A stretch of 35,203 nucleotides of DNA. Source: an uncultured Bacteroidales bacterium. Its GTDB lineage: Bacteria > Bacteroidota > Bacteroidia > Bacteroidales > Bacteroidaceae. The stretch is taken from contig CACWFV010000018.1 of the NCBI GenBank assembly GCA_902760315.1, positions 1 to 35,203 on the forward strand, read 5' to 3'. A model generated the notes under the pieces. That model worked only from the letters and a program-made list of their open reading frames with translations, ran no database searches and was not told the DNA's origin. This document shows, in pieces, positions 7,446 to 18,605 of this stretch. Both the position numbers and the translations under genes were made by a program. How positions within the stretch are numbered: position 1 is the stretch's first letter; each line of letters starts with the position of its first letter.

Positions 7446-7718
7446 ATGAACATTAAACCATTAGGAGACCGCGTGCTGGTAGTTCCTGCACCGGCAGAAG
7501 AGAAAATCGGTGGTATCATTATTCCTGACACCGCAAAAGAGAAACCCCTCCACGGCACCATCAAGGCCGTAGGTCAGGGTACAAAGGACGAAGAGATGGT
7601 CTTGAAGGCCGGCGACGAGGTGCTTTACGGTAAGTATAGCGGCACAGAACTGGAGTTCGAGGGCGAGAAGTACTTGATGATGCGCCAGAGCGACGTGCTG
7701 GCAGTCATTGAGAAGTAA
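7446..7718 (+). CDS. groES: Co-chaperonin GroES
   Basis: This is the 10-kDa heptameric lid of the GroEL folding chamber. The 90-residue protein begins [12 protein letters not shown] and has the mobile-loop region [20 protein letters not shown], then [25 protein letters not shown] and a C-terminal DVLAVIEK, all standard. It precedes groEL by 153 bp. Most of that gap is filled by an inverted-repeat element, so the usual tight groESL spacing has been expanded. No terminator other than the element's own GC hairpins separates the genes, so cotranscription is likely but might be attenuated. Confidence 0.98.
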   Translation: MNIKPLGDRVLVVPAPAEEKIGGIIIPDTAKEKPLHGTIKAVGQGTKDEEMVLKAGDEVLYGKYSGTELEFEGEKYLMMRQSDVLAVIEK

Positions 7719-7719
7719 G

Positions 7720-9503
<1,784 letters not shown>

Positions 9504-9537
9504 GTACTTGATTTTGTAAACTATACTTATCAAATAG

Positions 9538-9578
9538 GTGGATGTCGGTCAGTGTTGGCCGGCATCCACTTGATTTAA
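9538..9578 (+). terminator. Terminator of groES-groEL
   Basis: An 11-bp stem GTGGATGTCGG/CCGGCATCCAC (9538-9569) with one G-T pair is followed by TTGATTT. It begins 35 bp after the groEL stop. Confidence 0.6.
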
Positions 9579-9609
9579 ATCAATAACGTGTCCGATTTTC
9601 CTGATAAAA

Positions 9610-9641
9610 CTTGCATCGTACTGAAAAAGTTTCTACCTTTG
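9610..9641 (+). promoter_or_regulatory. Promoter of a candidate small RNA
   Basis: CTTG (9610-9613), 20 nt and TACCTTTG (9634-9641) match the Bacteroidetes consensus with one mismatch in the -33 box. The next element downstream is a terminator, with no credible ORF between. Confidence 0.65.
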
Positions 9642-9646
9642 CACTG

Positions 9647-9785
9647 TCCAAAGGTTAAAAACCAGGACAAGAAGATAGCATATCATTTGATAAAGAGATA
9701 TTTTTTTGATTTGTTTTAGTAGATTAGTTTTTAAGTAGTTTGTTTTGAAAACCGGTTGTCGAGACGACAGCCGGTTTTTTTTCTG
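9647..9785 (+). ncRNA. Candidate small RNA of about 139 nt
   Basis: A consensus promoter (9610-9641) and a strong intrinsic terminator (9748-9785) bracket a segment with no ATG on the plus strand. The interior is A/T-rich with a run of T at 9701-9707 and little obvious fold apart from the terminator. It lies between groEL and the DUF4450 gene, whose own promoter starts at 9815. An sRNA is the simplest reading. A processed leader or tiny peptide from a non-ATG start remains possible. Confidence 0.5.
9748..9785 (+). terminator. Strong intrinsic terminator of the candidate sRNA
   Basis: A 14-bp stem AAAACCGGTTGTCG/CGACAGCCGGTTTT with a three-base loop (9762-9764) merges into an eight-T run. Its single G-T pair is compatible with the plus strand. 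Confidence 0.85.
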
Positions 9786-9814
9786 TGGGCAAGATGAAAA
9801 AAGCCCTTAAATCC

Positions 9815-9846
9815 TTTGGATTTTTCCCCGCTTCTTCGTATCTTTG
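9815..9846 (+). promoter_or_regulatory. Promoter of the DUF4450 / kinase-RapZ operon
   Basis: TTTG (9815-9818), 20 nt and TATCTTTG (9839-9846) match the consensus exactly. The ATG of the first gene follows at 9855, only eight bases after the -7 box, so the mRNA would be nearly leaderless. Confidence 0.75.
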
Positions 9847-9854
9847 CATCAAGT

Positions 9855-12167
9855 ATGAACAAAATACTGGTTCTGTTACTGCTGCTAACTTGCTGTTTGC
9901 CGACAGCAAATAGTTATAATTACCGCCCTTCTGGACGTGCTTTTGTTTGTGTCAATGGAGACAACCATTTGACACGTGCCCTCTATGGGCCTGACGTTGA
10001 CTATACCCTGCAGACCAGTGACCGCCCCAGTTTTGTCGTTGTAGAGAATAAGGAATTCCGGCAGTTGGCCTTCCGCATCAATGACGTGGATTTAGACAAG
10101 ACTGACTATTGCCTGTCGCGCTATCAGGACGGCATGCGCAGCTATGAAGTCAAGCACGGCGCCTGGGGTAAGCGCGCCGTGGTGCGCATCAAGGTGGTGA
10201 TGGACCAGCAGCACCACCGCATAGTCTGGCGACTGCGTGCAGCCAATATTGACGGTTCCTTGCGCCTGGAGCTGCCCTATCAGCAGGCCACTGTCAACTT
10301 CTCGGAAGACATCTACCTCGCCTGTTCCGGTCTGGCCTTCTCTTTCCTGCCCCTTCGCCAAGGCGAGTCAATCTTCGACCGTCTGGAGAGCGAGATGCAG
10401 GTGGTGGCCTCCACCGTTACTATAAATACCCCCGACCGCTATATCAATACGCTGGGCAGCGCGCTGTCGGCCGTACAGGGAAAGGTTAAGAATGTATCAG
10501 TCGACGAAAAACTCTGGCACTTTCGCTATGACGCCGATGTCGATGCCATGCGCAGCCTATGGCCGCTGCTCGAAAGCAACATCCGGGCGTTAGACAATGT
10601 CGAGTTGTCCACGCCACTGCTGGCCAAGAAGTACTGGCTTAACACCATGGCAGCACGCATGTCGGCCGTGATGCATCGTGGCGGTGCTTCCTATTTTGCC
10701 AAGGCCGACGAGACCCTGGCACTGCTGAACGACGAGCTGTGGATGGCCGATAAAGGCTGTTGGGCAGAATTCAAGGACAGCGAGGGTTTGCGCCGACTGC
10801 ATGACAGTCCGGCACTGTGGTCCGTCTATATGCCAATAGAGTATGATGCCTGTACCCCTGAGCAGGCTTACCGCGCCACGAGATACGTAGATGCGGCTCT
10901 GCCCCACATTGCCGTGACGCCCCAGCTTTCTACCCTGGCCACCAGCAACTGGATGCCCTATTCGTGGGACATGAACATCGTCAGTCCCGTTGCTGTGTTG
11001 CGTATGGCCATGGCCTATTTCAAGGCCGGTCGCAACGAGGCAGCCTTCCGACTGCTGAAGGCCAACGTCATCGACCAGATGTTTGACGGCCAGGCACCCG
11101 CCAATTTCGGTCAGACCAGCAAGTATGACGTGGTGAATGGCGAGCAGGGACGCGACATGCCCGACTGCATCAGCGCCACGGCCCGTACGCTGACCGAAGG
11201 ACTCTTCGGCATTCGGCCCGACGCCTTCAGCCGGCGCTGCATCATCCAGCCCGGTTTCCCGGAGTCGTGGGACAGTGCCTCCATCCGCACACCTTTTGTG
11301 GAATATCGCTTCAGGCGTCAGGGCAATCTCTTGCTGTATGACGTCACCCAGCATTTCGAGCAGGCACAACAGATAGTGTTGCGCGTCAATCTGGGCAAGG
11401 GAGAGTATCGCGACATTGAGGGCACCGACGAGCTGCACCAGCAGTTCACCGTTGAGGCTCCACTGAAACTTCCTGAGGTCTATGTCTACAGTGCCTACGA
11501 GGAGCAGGAACCCACTACGGAAGGCGCCGACGAGCCTACCTTCGAGCTGAAGTTCCAGAAGGTTGACTTAGACAAATACTATAACGACTCCGTCAACCAT
11601 ATCAGTCCCGATGTTGAGGACAGCGTGTTCCGCCAGCAGATTATCAAGGACGAGTTCGTGATGATGGGCGTGCCGTTCCTGACACCCGCCGAGGGTCCGA
11701 ATATTGTCTGTGCGTCGCTCTCCGAGCGCTATCCCGACCTGGTCAGCATCCCCGTCAAGGGACGTGCCCTGCGCATGTGGCTGCTGCTGGCCGGCACCAC
11801 TTCCACCCGTGAGAGCCGGATGGTCAACGGCGTCATTGTTGCCCGCTACGACGACGGTACGGCCGACTCGCTGCGACTGGTGAATCCCGACAACTGGTGT
11901 CCCATAGAGCAAGACTACTATGTCGACGACCATGCCTTCCGTGCCACCCTGCCACGACCCTATCGGGTCAGTCTTGGCACGGGTGTCGTCAGCCGCAACC
12001 TCAGCAAGGCATTAGGCATCAAGGGTACCAGTGAACTGATGCTTCCCGGCGGTGCCGCGCAGATGCTGTGTCTGCCACTTGACCCGGAGAAGAAACTGGT
12101 GGCTGTCGACGTCTGTCCGCGCTCTAATGGCGTGACCATCGGAGTTATGGGTGTTACCTTACAGTAA
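9855..12167 (+). CDS. DUF4450 family secreted glycosidase-like protein
   Basis: This is a 770-residue protein with a signal peptide (MNKILVLLLLLTCCLPTANS). The N-terminal half is beta-rich and starts SYNYRPSGRAFVCVNGDNHLTRALYG, typical of DUF4450. The central part contains PYSWDMNIVSPVAVLRMAMAY, QAPANFGQTSKYDVVNGE and PDCISATARTLTEGLFGI. These resemble the (alpha/alpha)6 six-hairpin glycosidase core. The C-terminal part is beta-rich again. It is probably a periplasmic or surface carbohydrate-active enzyme; substrate unknown. The in-frame start at 9816 lies within the promoter, so 9855 is preferred. It ends 8 bp before the kinase-RapZ gene, suggesting one operon. Confidence 0.75.
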   Translation: MNKILVLLLLLTCCLPTANSYNYRPSGRAFVCVNGDNHLTRALYGPDVDYTLQTSDRPSFVVVENKEFRQLAFRINDVDLDKTDYCLSRYQDGMRSYEVKHGAWGKRAVVRIKVVMDQQHHRIVWRLRAANIDGSLRLELPYQQATVNFSEDIYLACSGLAFSFLPLRQGESIFDRLESEMQVVASTVTINTPDRYINTLGSALSAVQGKVKNVSVDEKLWHFRYDADVDAMRSLWPLLESNIRALDNVELSTPLLAKKYWLNTMAARMSAVMHRGGASYFAKADETLALLNDELWMADKGCWAEFKDSEGLRRLHDSPALWSVYMPIEYDACTPEQAYRATRYVDAALPHIAVTPQLSTLATSNWMPYSWDMNIVSPVAVLRMAMAYFKAGRNEAAFRLLKANVIDQMFDGQAPANFGQTSKYDVVNGEQGRDMPDCISATARTLTEGLFGIRPDAFSRRCIIQPGFPESWDSASIRTPFVEYRFRRQGNLLLYDVTQHFEQAQQIVLRVNLGKGEYRDIEGTDELHQQFTVEAPLKLPEVYVYSAYEEQEPTTEGADEPTFELKFQKVDLDKYYNDSVNHISPDVEDSVFRQQIIKDEFVMMGVPFLTPAEGPNIVCASLSERYPDLVSIPVKGRALRMWLLLAGTTSTRESRMVNGVIVARYDDGTADSLRLVNPDNWCPIEQDYYVDDHAFRATLPRPYRVSLGTGVVSRNLSKALGIKGTSELMLPGGAAQMLCLPLDPEKKLVAVDVCPRSNGVTIGVMGVTLQ

Positions 12168-12175
12168 GAAATGAT

Positions 12176-13708
12176 ATGCAGAAACTAAAGGAACTATACA
12201 AGAAATGGAGTGGGGAGGAACCCAAGAACGTACAGCAGCTGACGGCTGGTGGCAGCAATCGTGAGTACTACCGGCTGACGGGCAGCGACGGTACGACAGT
12301 TGTGGGGTGCATAGGCACCAGCCGCGACGAGAACCATGCCTTCGTCTACCTCTCGCGTCACTTCTGCAAGCGCCAGTTGCCGGTGCCACGCATTCTGGCC
12401 GTCACCGACGACGAGTTGCGCTATCTGCAGACCGACCTTGGCTCGGTGTCGCTGTTCGACGCCATCCGCGGCGGTCGTGAGGCCGGTGGCCGTTACACGC
12501 TGAAAGAGCAGGAACTGCTGAAGCGCACCATCCGCCAGTTGCCCAACATCCAGTTGCGTGGCGCCCGTGAACTCGACTTCACCAATTGCTATCCCCAGCC
12601 GGAATTCGACACCAACTCGGTGCTCTTCGACCTCAACTATTTCAAGTACTGCTTCCTGAAAGCTACCGAACTGGACTTCCATGAGCTCAAGTTGGAGGCC
12701 GACTTCCGCCTGCTGGCCAAGGACCTGACGGCGTCGGGCGACGAGCAGTGCTTCCTCTATCGCGACTTCCAGGCCAGAAACGTCATGCTATGTGGACCCT
12801 CTGACACCCCCTATTTCATCGACTTCCAGGGTGGCCGCCGCGGGCCTTACTACTACGACCTGGCCTCGTTTCTCTGGCAGGCCAGTGCCAAGTACCCCCA
12901 TAAGCTGCGCCGCGAGTTGGTCTATGAATACTACAACGCCCTGAAGCAGTATACCGAGGTGCCCACCCCCCACCGCTTTGTCGAGCGTCTCAGCCTGTTT
13001 GTGCTGTTCCGCCAGTTGCAGGTGCTGGGTGCTTATGGCTTCCGTGGCTATTTCGAGCGCAAGGCTCACTTCATTGAGTCCATACCTCCCGCCATTCAAA
13101 ACATCCGTGAACTGCTGGACGAGCGCGACTTCCCCTATCCCTACCTGACCGGCGTTCTCCGCCGTCTGACGGAGCTGCCCCAGTTCCAGTATGTAGAGAC
13201 GACGGCCAGTCGTGCCGATGGTTATAAGACCACCAGCCTGAATCCCTATAAGCCCCATCCGCAGGACGGTCCGGCCACGTTCTCCAAGTACGATGCCCAG
13301 GGCCCGTTGGTGGTGCGCGTCTACAGCTTCTCTTACGGGAAGGGCATTCCTGAGGACGAGTCGGGCAATGGCGGCGGCTACGTTTTTGACTGTCGCTCTA
13401 CCCACAACCCCGGCCGTTATGAGCCCTACAAGCAGCTGACCGGACTGGACGAACCCGTCATCCGCTTCCTGGAGGATGATGGCGAGATACTCACCTTCCT
13501 GGACAGCGTCTATAAACTGGCCGATGCCCACGTGCGCCGCTACATCCAGCGTGGCTTCACCTCGCTGATGTTCTGTTTTGGCTGCACCGGTGGTCAGCAT
13601 CGCTCGGTCTATAGTGCGCAGCACCTGGCCGAACACATCCACGAGAAGTTTGGTATTGAGGTGCGCATCTGCCACCGTGAACAAAAAATTACCCAGACGT
13701 TAAAATAG
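12176..13708 (+). CDS. APH/AmgK-like sugar kinase fused to a RapZ C-terminal domain
   Basis: The N-terminal ~330 residues form an aminoglycoside-phosphotransferase fold. LTAGGSNREYYRL is the glycine-rich loop, FLYRDFQARNVML the catalytic loop (HxD-like, with Arg for His) and YFIDFQGGRRGPYYYDLAS the metal-binding segment. This is the pattern of AmgK-type MurNAc/GlcNAc anomeric kinases. Residues ~375-510 (VVRVYSFSYGKGIP ... GGYVFDCRSTHNPGRYE ... CFGCTGGQHRSV) match the C-terminal domain of RapZ, which senses glucosamine-6-phosphate in E. coli. The RapZ N-terminal P-loop domain is absent. A kinase regulated by, or sensing, an amino-sugar phosphate is inference. A MurU-like gene lies 5 kb downstream. 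Confidence 0.85.
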   Translation: MQKLKELYKKWSGEEPKNVQQLTAGGSNREYYRLTGSDGTTVVGCIGTSRDENHAFVYLSRHFCKRQLPVPRILAVTDDELRYLQTDLGSVSLFDAIRGGREAGGRYTLKEQELLKRTIRQLPNIQLRGARELDFTNCYPQPEFDTNSVLFDLNYFKYCFLKATELDFHELKLEADFRLLAKDLTASGDEQCFLYRDFQARNVMLCGPSDTPYFIDFQGGRRGPYYYDLASFLWQASAKYPHKLRRELVYEYYNALKQYTEVPTPHRFVERLSLFVLFRQLQVLGAYGFRGYFERKAHFIESIPPAIQNIRELLDERDFPYPYLTGVLRRLTELPQFQYVETTASRADGYKTTSLNPYKPHPQDGPATFSKYDAQGPLVVRVYSFSYGKGIPEDESGNGGGYVFDCRSTHNPGRYEPYKQLTGLDEPVIRFLEDDGEILTFLDSVYKLADAHVRRYIQRGFTSLMFCFGCTGGQHRSVYSAQHLAEHIHEKFGIEVRICHREQKITQTLK

Positions 13709-13725
13709 TCTGGGTAATTTCTTAA
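13686..13725. terminator. Bidirectional terminator between convergent genes
   Basis: A perfect 13-bp inverted repeat AAATTACCCAGAC/GTCTGGGTAATTT (13686-13720) with a nine-base loop carries T-runs on both strands. The stop codon of the kinase gene lies within it. It serves the kinase operon on the plus strand and possibly the CotH genes on the minus strand. Confidence 0.8.
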
Positions 13726-13769
13726 CCTTGTTTTATTTGGAACGCTCAAATAAACGTTTGGGTAATGTC

Positions 13770-16193
13770 TTATTTCCACATCACCTTCTTGCCGTTGCAG
13801 ATGTAGATGCGACCCGTCTGCGGTGTCTTCACCCGGTTGCCCAGCAGGTCGTAGATGGCTGATGGCTGCTGGGTGCTGGCTGATGACTGAAGCGTCTCGA
13901 TGCCGCTGCCAACACCCACGATGGGGTTGATGGCAATAGTGCCGCTGGGCATCTGCAGCGTCAGCTCATTGCCAGCCACCTCTTGTCTGACGGCACCGGT
14001 GACCTTCCAGCCCGTCACCACTTTGTCCTCCTCGTTGGCTGTGGCGCTGAGCGTGATGGTCTGTCCCTTGAAGTACTTGCCGTCAAACACCCTGCCGGTC
14101 ACGGGAATGCCGTTGAGCGTCAGCGCCACGTCGAGGTTGGCAGTCTTGTTGACGGTTAGCGCGGTGGGTGTGCCCAGATTCCACTGGTTGGCCAGGTGCT
14201 GGTAGAAGTGGTTCGGGCGACCTTCTGCCCACTTCTTGGCGTCGTTGAACTTGTTGGTAATCTCGCCACGGTTGTCGGCAGGCCACCAGCCCCAGCCTGG
14301 ATTGTACTTGTCGCGGTGGGCCACAAACTCCTCCATGGCCTCGGCCTTGATGAGGTCTATCGTCTCGCCGGTACCCCTGCCGTTCATGAAGTCACCCATG
14401 AAGACGGCACACTTGTCGATGAACAGCTGGCGCAGCTCGTCGTTCTCCATCATGTTCTTGAAGAGGCGGGTGGCCGGTTCGGTGAAGGCCCAGTTGTCGT
14501 TGGGGTGGTTCTCCGGGTGGTACATCAGGTCAATGGTGTTATAGTTGTTCTGGCGGCCGTAGAGTCCCAGTCCGAAGTCGGTGTCCTTGACGATGACGCG
14601 CCATCTCTTGGGCAGGTCTGTTCCCTTGTAGTCGTCGTTGGGTCGCCAGAAGACGATGTTGTTGCCGGGGAAGTCGATGTTGCCGTAGAACAGGTTCAGC
14701 ACCATGACGTTCAGATACTCGTCAGTGTCTATCCACTCTTCGTATTCTGCCCTGGTGTGACCCTTCTCGCTGTAGAAGGCCTTGAAAGCTTCGTAGAATT
14801 CGCTGTCGCCCTCCTTCAGTTCCTCAATAAACTGGTCTACGTTGTTCACCTTCTCGTGGCTAATCTCCAACAGGTCCAGGTCCTCCAGTCCGTTGTAGTT
14901 GCTGTAGATGTTGTCCTCGTTGGAGCGCTCGCGGATGTTCAGCATGCCCATGTACTCACCGTTGATGTAGAGCACGGCCGAGTGGCAGGCCTGCCAGTCC
15001 AGGTCTACGTGCTGGGCCATGGTGCGCTGGATGATGGCATCGCGGAAGTAGAGGTCGCCGAAGTCATTGCCGCCGTCACGCAGCGAGAACGACTTGAACT
15101 TCTTGACGCCCGGCTTCTGGTCGGGGAAGAACTCATACTGGAACTGCTTGTGGTCGGGGTCAAAGCGCTTGTTGGCATAGAACACCATCGACTTCAGGGC
15201 ATTCGAGCGCGACTGGCCACCCTGTATGCGCGTCTCGCTGAGTTGGTTGAAGACGCTCTCCTCGCCCTCGGCGGTGAACAGCTCGATGTTCACGGGGCGG
15301 CGCCAGTCGTGCAACCGCTTGTCCTCCTTGCTGTTGTTGTTGGCAAAGAGTCCTATCTCGGCGTCGTTCAGGTATTTGTCGTTGGTCAGTACGGAGAAGA
15401 TGGGGATGGTCATGCTTCGCGGGTGGAAAATGTACGACTGGGCACTGCTCATGGGCGACAGCCAGCCGTCGCAGAACACCTTGGCACGCACCGTCGTCGT
15501 CTTTGTGATGTTGATGGGCTGGTTGTACTTCTTGCTGGTGGCCACCGGTTCGCTGCCGTCAGTGGTATAGCGGATGACGGCCTGTTGCGGTGCGTCCTCC
15601 GGCAGGGCGAGTGTCAGCTGGAAGGCAGCCTCGCCGCTGGTCACGAAGCCATTCTTGCCGAACACCGGTGCACCGAGGATGTGGTCGGCGTCGCACGTCT
15701 CGCCGCAGTTGGCCTTGCCGGGCGTTGCCGTCAGCTGGTAGCCCCACTCGTCGGCGCCGTCCGTCTTGCGACCGTAGGCAATGTCGGGAGCCGGCATCTT
15801 GGCCATCAGTTCCAGCTTGTCTACTATCTCACCGTCCTTGAACAGGTAGAGGTTGCCGTCCTTGCCCGACTCCAGTCGGAAGTCGGCATGCAGACGGTTG
15901 TCCTCCTTGCCCTCCTTGTCGCAGTAGACGATGGCATAGCCCTTCGGTGCCACGGTCTTGTCGGGCAGTTGCCAGGCCTTCTTCTCCTTGTTCTTGTTAC
16001 TGATTTTGTAGTCTTTCAGGTTGATGGCTGCATCCGTGGGGTTATACAGTTCCACCCACGAGTCCGGGAACTCCTTGATGTCATCCATGGTGCACTCGAT
16101 GTTCGACTGCATCAGTTCGTTGATGACCAGGTGCTGTGCCTGTGTGCTCACGGCAACAGCCAGTGTGGTTAAGATAAAGTAGAAACGTTTCAT
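13770..16193 (-). CDS. Secreted CotH-kinase family protein, paralog 1
   Basis: This is an 807-residue protein with a signal peptide ending STQAQ. Order of parts: a lamin-tail domain (VINELMQSN ... DSWVELYNPT, residues ~20-150), a chitobiase-like beta domain (VIRYTTDGSEPVATSKKY, ~205-250), then a CotH-type atypical kinase region (NIELFTAEGEESVFNQLSETRIQG, QRTMAQHVDLDWQ, INGEYMGMLNIRERSNEDNI, VKDTDFGLGLYG). It ends with IYDLLGNRVKTPQTGRIYI, resembling a T9SS-type sorting tail in this phylum. CotH of Bacillus is a protein kinase; activity here is inferred. The start at 16193 gives a good signal peptide. It lies 53 bp downstream of its paralog. Confidence 0.85.
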   Translation of the reverse strand: MKRFYFILTTLAVAVSTQAQHLVINELMQSNIECTMDDIKEFPDSWVELYNPTDAAINLKDYKISNKNKEKKAWQLPDKTVAPKGYAIVYCDKEGKEDNRLHADFRLESGKDGNLYLFKDGEIVDKLELMAKMPAPDIAYGRKTDGADEWGYQLTATPGKANCGETCDADHILGAPVFGKNGFVTSGEAAFQLTLALPEDAPQQAVIRYTTDGSEPVATSKKYNQPINITKTTTVRAKVFCDGWLSPMSSAQSYIFHPRSMTIPIFSVLTNDKYLNDAEIGLFANNNSKEDKRLHDWRRPVNIELFTAEGEESVFNQLSETRIQGGQSRSNALKSMVFYANKRFDPDHKQFQYEFFPDQKPGVKKFKSFSLRDGGNDFGDLYFRDAIIQRTMAQHVDLDWQACHSAVLYINGEYMGMLNIRERSNEDNIYSNYNGLEDLDLLEISHEKVNNVDQFIEELKEGDSEFYEAFKAFYSEKGHTRAEYEEWIDTDEYLNVMVLNLFYGNIDFPGNNIVFWRPNDDYKGTDLPKRWRVIVKDTDFGLGLYGRQNNYNTIDLMYHPENHPNDNWAFTEPATRLFKNMMENDELRQLFIDKCAVFMGDFMNGRGTGETIDLIKAEAMEEFVAHRDKYNPGWGWWPADNRGEITNKFNDAKKWAEGRPNHFYQHLANQWNLGTPTALTVNKTANLDVALTLNGIPVTGRVFDGKYFKGQTITLSATANEEDKVVTGWKVTGAVRQEVAGNELTLQMPSGTIAINPIVGVGSGIETLQSSASTQQPSAIYDLLGNRVKTPQTGRIYICNGKKVMWK

Positions 16194-16246
16194 TGATGTT
16201 GTTAGTTAGAATTTGTTGATTCGTGTTGTTTCCTTGAAGCTGTGTG

Positions 16247-18601
16247 TTATTGTCGATAGCTGATCTTCTTTCCGTCGCGGATGTATATCCTGCCCTTCTT
16301 GGGTGCCGTCACCCGGTTGCCCAGCAGGTCATAGATGGCTGATGGCTGTTGGCCGGTGTCTGCTGGCTGGATGGTCTCGATGCCTGAGGCGTCGCCCACT
16401 ACCGGGTTGATGGCTATGGCACCATTGGGCATCTGTAGCGTCAGTTCGCTGCCCTGCACTTCCTGGTTCACGGCTCCCGTCACTCTCCAGGCTCTCACCT
16501 CCCGGCCCTCCGGAGCCTGTCCGTTAATGGTCAGTGTCCGTCCGGCATAGTACTTGCCGTCGAACACGTGGTTCGTCAGTGCGATGCCGTTGACCGTCAT
16601 CCTGACGTCCAGCTCCTCCTGCTTGTTAATGGTCAGCGGGGTGGGTGTGCCCCAGTGGTAGTAGTTGGCCAGGTGCTTGTAGAAGTGGTCGGTGCGCTGG
16701 CTCAGCCATGTGCGTGCTTTGCTCAGCTCCTCCCCGTAGTTGGGCCACCAGCGGTTGATGAGTTCACGGTGGTAGGGGTACTCCGTCTTCACCTGCTCGT
16801 ACATGGCATCCCATACCTCGCGCGTACCTCTTTCATTTAGAAAGTCACCCATGTAGATGGCTGCCCGGTCCAGAAATTCGCGCTTGAAGTCGGCATCCTC
16901 CATCAGGTGGCGGAACAGTACGGTGTGCTCAGGCTTGTTGGCCCAGTTGCGGCCCAGGTCGTAATTAGGATTATACAGCCAACTAATCATGTTGTAGTTA
17001 GCCGGCGAATCGTAGAGCCCCAGTCCGAAGTCTGTGTCCTTGGTCACCCAGCGCCACTTGCCGCCGTCGGCCTGTGGCCGCCAGATGACGTTGTTGTTGC
17101 CGGGGAAGTCGAGGTTGCAGTAGTAGAGGTTCTCCACCATCAGGTTGATGTACTCCTGCCAGTCCATCCATTCGGCATATTCGGCCAGCGTGTGGCCAGC
17201 CTGGTTGTAGAACTGCACGAAGGCATCATAGTTGTCCATCGTGCCCTCCTTCAGTTCCCAGCCGTTTTCTATCATGTCGATGTCTTCCAGTCCGTCGTAG
17301 TTGGTATAGATATTGTCCTCATTGGAGCGCTCGCGGATGTTCAGCATGCCCTTGTATTCGCCGTTGATGTAGACGATAGCCGGGCGCCATGCCTGCCAGT
17401 CCAGGTCCACGTGCTGGGCCATGGTGCGCTGGATGATGGCATCGCGCATGTAGAGGTAGTCGAAGTCGTTGCCGGCATTGCGCAGCATGATGCTCTTAAA
17501 GTCCTTCTTGCCGGGTTTCTGGTCGGGGAAGAATTCGTAGCTGAAGCGCTTCTGCCCGAAGCGCTTGTTGGCATAGACGGCCAGCGACTTGCGGGCAGCG
17601 TTGCGAGTGGCACCGCCACAGATACGCATCTCGCCCAACTGGTTGATGACGCTCTCTTGGCCTGCCGCCTCAAACAGTTCAATGTTCATGGGGCGCCGCC
17701 AGTTGTATTCATAGTTCTTCTTCGCCCGGCTGTAGTCGCCGTCTACGTAGATGCCAATTTTCTTGTCGTTCAGGTATTTGTTGTCCGTCGTGATGCTCAC
17801 TACCGACATCGTCAACTCGCGGTTGGTGGGGAAGAAGATGTACGAATGGCAGGTGGAGCGCGGCGACAGGTAACCGTCGCAGAACAGCGTGGCACGCACC
17901 GTCTTCGTGCTGTTGATGGTTAGCGGAGCCCTGTATTGCTGACTGTTTGCCGTGGGTTCCTGGCCGTTCAGCGTATAGCGTATCACCGTACCCTCCGGGG
18001 CGTCGCCCGGCAGCGACAGGTGCAGCTGTATCGTTTCGCCACTCTGGAAAATCTGACCCTTGATGCTAAAGCGCGGCTCGCCCAGCAGTTCGCTACACGT
18101 CCTGCCGCAGTTGGCTGTGCCAGGGGTGGGGGTGGCTTGGTAGCCCCAGTCCGCAGCCCCGTCGGTCTGTCGGCCGTAGGCAATGTTGGGAGCAGGCTGT
18201 TTGGCCATGTTCTCCAGGCGCTCCACTATCTCGCCGTTCTTGAACAGGTAGAGGCTGCCGTCCTTGCCCGACTCCAGGCGGAAGTCGGTGTGCAGGGCTG
18301 ACACACCTTCGTCCTCGCCGGCTTTGTCGCAATAGATGAGCACGTAGCCCTTGGCGGGAATGGTCTTGGCAGGTAGTTGCCAGGCCTTGGCAGCCTTGTT
18401 CTTGGTGCCTATCTTGTAATCCTGCAGGTGGGCAATCGCATCTGTGGGGTTGTACAGCTCTACCCAAGAGTCGGGAAATTCGTTCAGCTCGTCCATGATG
18501 CAGTCTACGTTCGACTGCATCAGCTCGTTGATGACCAGACACTGAGCCTGCATGCTGAGGGTGGTGGTTATAATGGTTATTAGGTAGTAGAGCCGTTTCA
18601 T
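16247..18601 (-). CDS. Secreted CotH-kinase family protein, paralog 2
   Basis: This is a 784-residue protein with the same layout as its downstream paralog. It has a signal peptide (MKRLYYLITIITTTLSMQAQ), a lamin-tail domain with VINELMQSNVDC, a chitobiase-like domain (VIRYTLNGQEPTANSQQY), and the CotH region with QRTMAQHVDLDWQ, INGEYKGMLNIRERSNEDNI and VTKDTDFGLGLYD. It ends in a T9SS-like tail, IYDLLGNRVTAPKKGRIYI. I chose the ATG at 18601. The longer in-frame extension to 19138 is antisense to the nucleotidyltransferase gene and crosses the -7 box. The strong similarity along the full length indicates tandem duplication. Confidence 0.85.
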   Translation of the reverse strand: MKRLYYLITIITTTLSMQAQCLVINELMQSNVDCIMDELNEFPDSWVELYNPTDAIAHLQDYKIGTKNKAAKAWQLPAKTIPAKGYVLIYCDKAGEDEGVSALHTDFRLESGKDGSLYLFKNGEIVERLENMAKQPAPNIAYGRQTDGAADWGYQATPTPGTANCGRTCSELLGEPRFSIKGQIFQSGETIQLHLSLPGDAPEGTVIRYTLNGQEPTANSQQYRAPLTINSTKTVRATLFCDGYLSPRSTCHSYIFFPTNRELTMSVVSITTDNKYLNDKKIGIYVDGDYSRAKKNYEYNWRRPMNIELFEAAGQESVINQLGEMRICGGATRNAARKSLAVYANKRFGQKRFSYEFFPDQKPGKKDFKSIMLRNAGNDFDYLYMRDAIIQRTMAQHVDLDWQAWRPAIVYINGEYKGMLNIRERSNEDNIYTNYDGLEDIDMIENGWELKEGTMDNYDAFVQFYNQAGHTLAEYAEWMDWQEYINLMVENLYYCNLDFPGNNNVIWRPQADGGKWRWVTKDTDFGLGLYDSPANYNMISWLYNPNYDLGRNWANKPEHTVLFRHLMEDADFKREFLDRAAIYMGDFLNERGTREVWDAMYEQVKTEYPYHRELINRWWPNYGEELSKARTWLSQRTDHFYKHLANYYHWGTPTPLTINKQEELDVRMTVNGIALTNHVFDGKYYAGRTLTINGQAPEGREVRAWRVTGAVNQEVQGSELTLQMPNGAIAINPVVGDASGIETIQPADTGQQPSAIYDLLGNRVTAPKKGRIYIRDGKKISYRQ

Positions 18602-18605
18602 GCTG

